The position numbers were made by a program, and so were the translations under genes. The notes under the pieces were generated by a model. It saw nothing but the letters and a program-made list of their open reading frames with translations, had not been told where the DNA came from and searched no databases. Shown in pieces: positions 6,258-6,336 of a stretch of 6,336 bases of DNA. The stretch is from positions 1-6,336 of the forward strand of contig CALGTJ010000277.1 in assembly GCA_937901435.1 (NCBI GenBank), given 5' to 3'. The stretch's first letter is position 1; each line of letters opens with the position of its first letter. The stretch comes from an uncultured Rhodobacter sp. (GTDB taxonomy: Bacteria > Pseudomonadota > Alphaproteobacteria > Rhodobacterales > Rhodobacteraceae).

Positions 6258-6336
6258 AAGATTTAAACACTTCTGCTTTTTGCTCGTAGCCGCCATTTTC
6301 TGCACCTTGCCCAAAGGTCCGCTAAGGCCTGATTGC

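Larger units (their letters stand above)
6050..6336. other. Non-coding downstream region with no clear gene
   Basis: No convincing protein-coding gene, tRNA or rRNA is visible in these 287 bp. Contents are the weak hairpin next to the operon stop, a set of alternative hairpins at 6224-6257, and a 32-codon minus-strand frame (6296 to 6198) with an AAGGTG ribosome-binding-like site (6308-6303) but no recognisable product. Base composition changes from the even codon-like texture of the operon to mixed AT-rich and GC-rich patches, as expected for an intergenic boundary. A gene may begin beyond the right edge. Confidence 0.5.

Noticed and set aside
1..6336. CRISPR array, insertion sequence, tRNA or phage signature
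   Set aside because: No regularly spaced repeats, transposase motifs, terminal inverted repeats or cloverleaf-like sequence were found.

Overview
The window reads as a compact catabolic gene cluster from an alphaproteobacterium. A marine Roseobacter-group (Rhodobacterales) host is the best guess. This rests on the moderately high GC content, the codon use, and the combination of an RpiR-type regulator with a dimethylglycine-dehydrogenase-like flavoprotein and a DUF849/BKACE-family protein. No rRNA or tRNA gene is present to confirm it.

Layout. At the left edge, on the minus strand, the first ten codons of a gene are visible (1-30); the rest lies outside the window. Upstream of it is a 118-bp spacer with two inverted repeats, then a minus-strand MurR/RpiR-family regulator (149-1036). 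A roughly 120-bp AT-rich divergent promoter region follows. A plus-strand operon of four tightly packed genes then runs from 1160 to 6049: a 796-aa FAD/folate amine dehydrogenase of the dimethylglycine/sarcosine dehydrogenase type, a 251-aa DUF849 (beta-keto acid cleavage enzyme-like) protein, a 140-aa GNAT acetyltransferase and a 439-aa class III PLP aminotransferase. The gaps are 3 nt, a 4-nt ATGA overlap, and 1 nt, so the four genes are almost certainly co-transcribed and translationally coupled. The last 287 bp hold no clear gene. They contain a weak hairpin just after the operon, a set of mutually exclusive hairpins, and one doubtful 32-codon frame.

How the genes may work together (inference). 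The dehydrogenase would remove N-methyl groups from a methylated amine or amino acid and pass the one-carbon unit to tetrahydrofolate. The aminotransferase would convert the freed amino group to a carbonyl. The DUF849 protein would cleave a 3-keto acid with acetyl-CoA, or do a related Claisen-type reaction. The GNAT could acetylate an intermediate. The divergent SIS-domain regulator would sense a pathway metabolite. This combination does not match a pathway I can name. An N-methylated beta-amino acid is an attractive but unproven substrate class.

The most unusual molecular detail is in the DUF849 protein. It keeps the His-x-His zinc ligands and the Glu ligand, but has Asn where characterised enzymes have the neighbouring catalytic Asp, so its chemistry may differ from standard BKACE enzymes.
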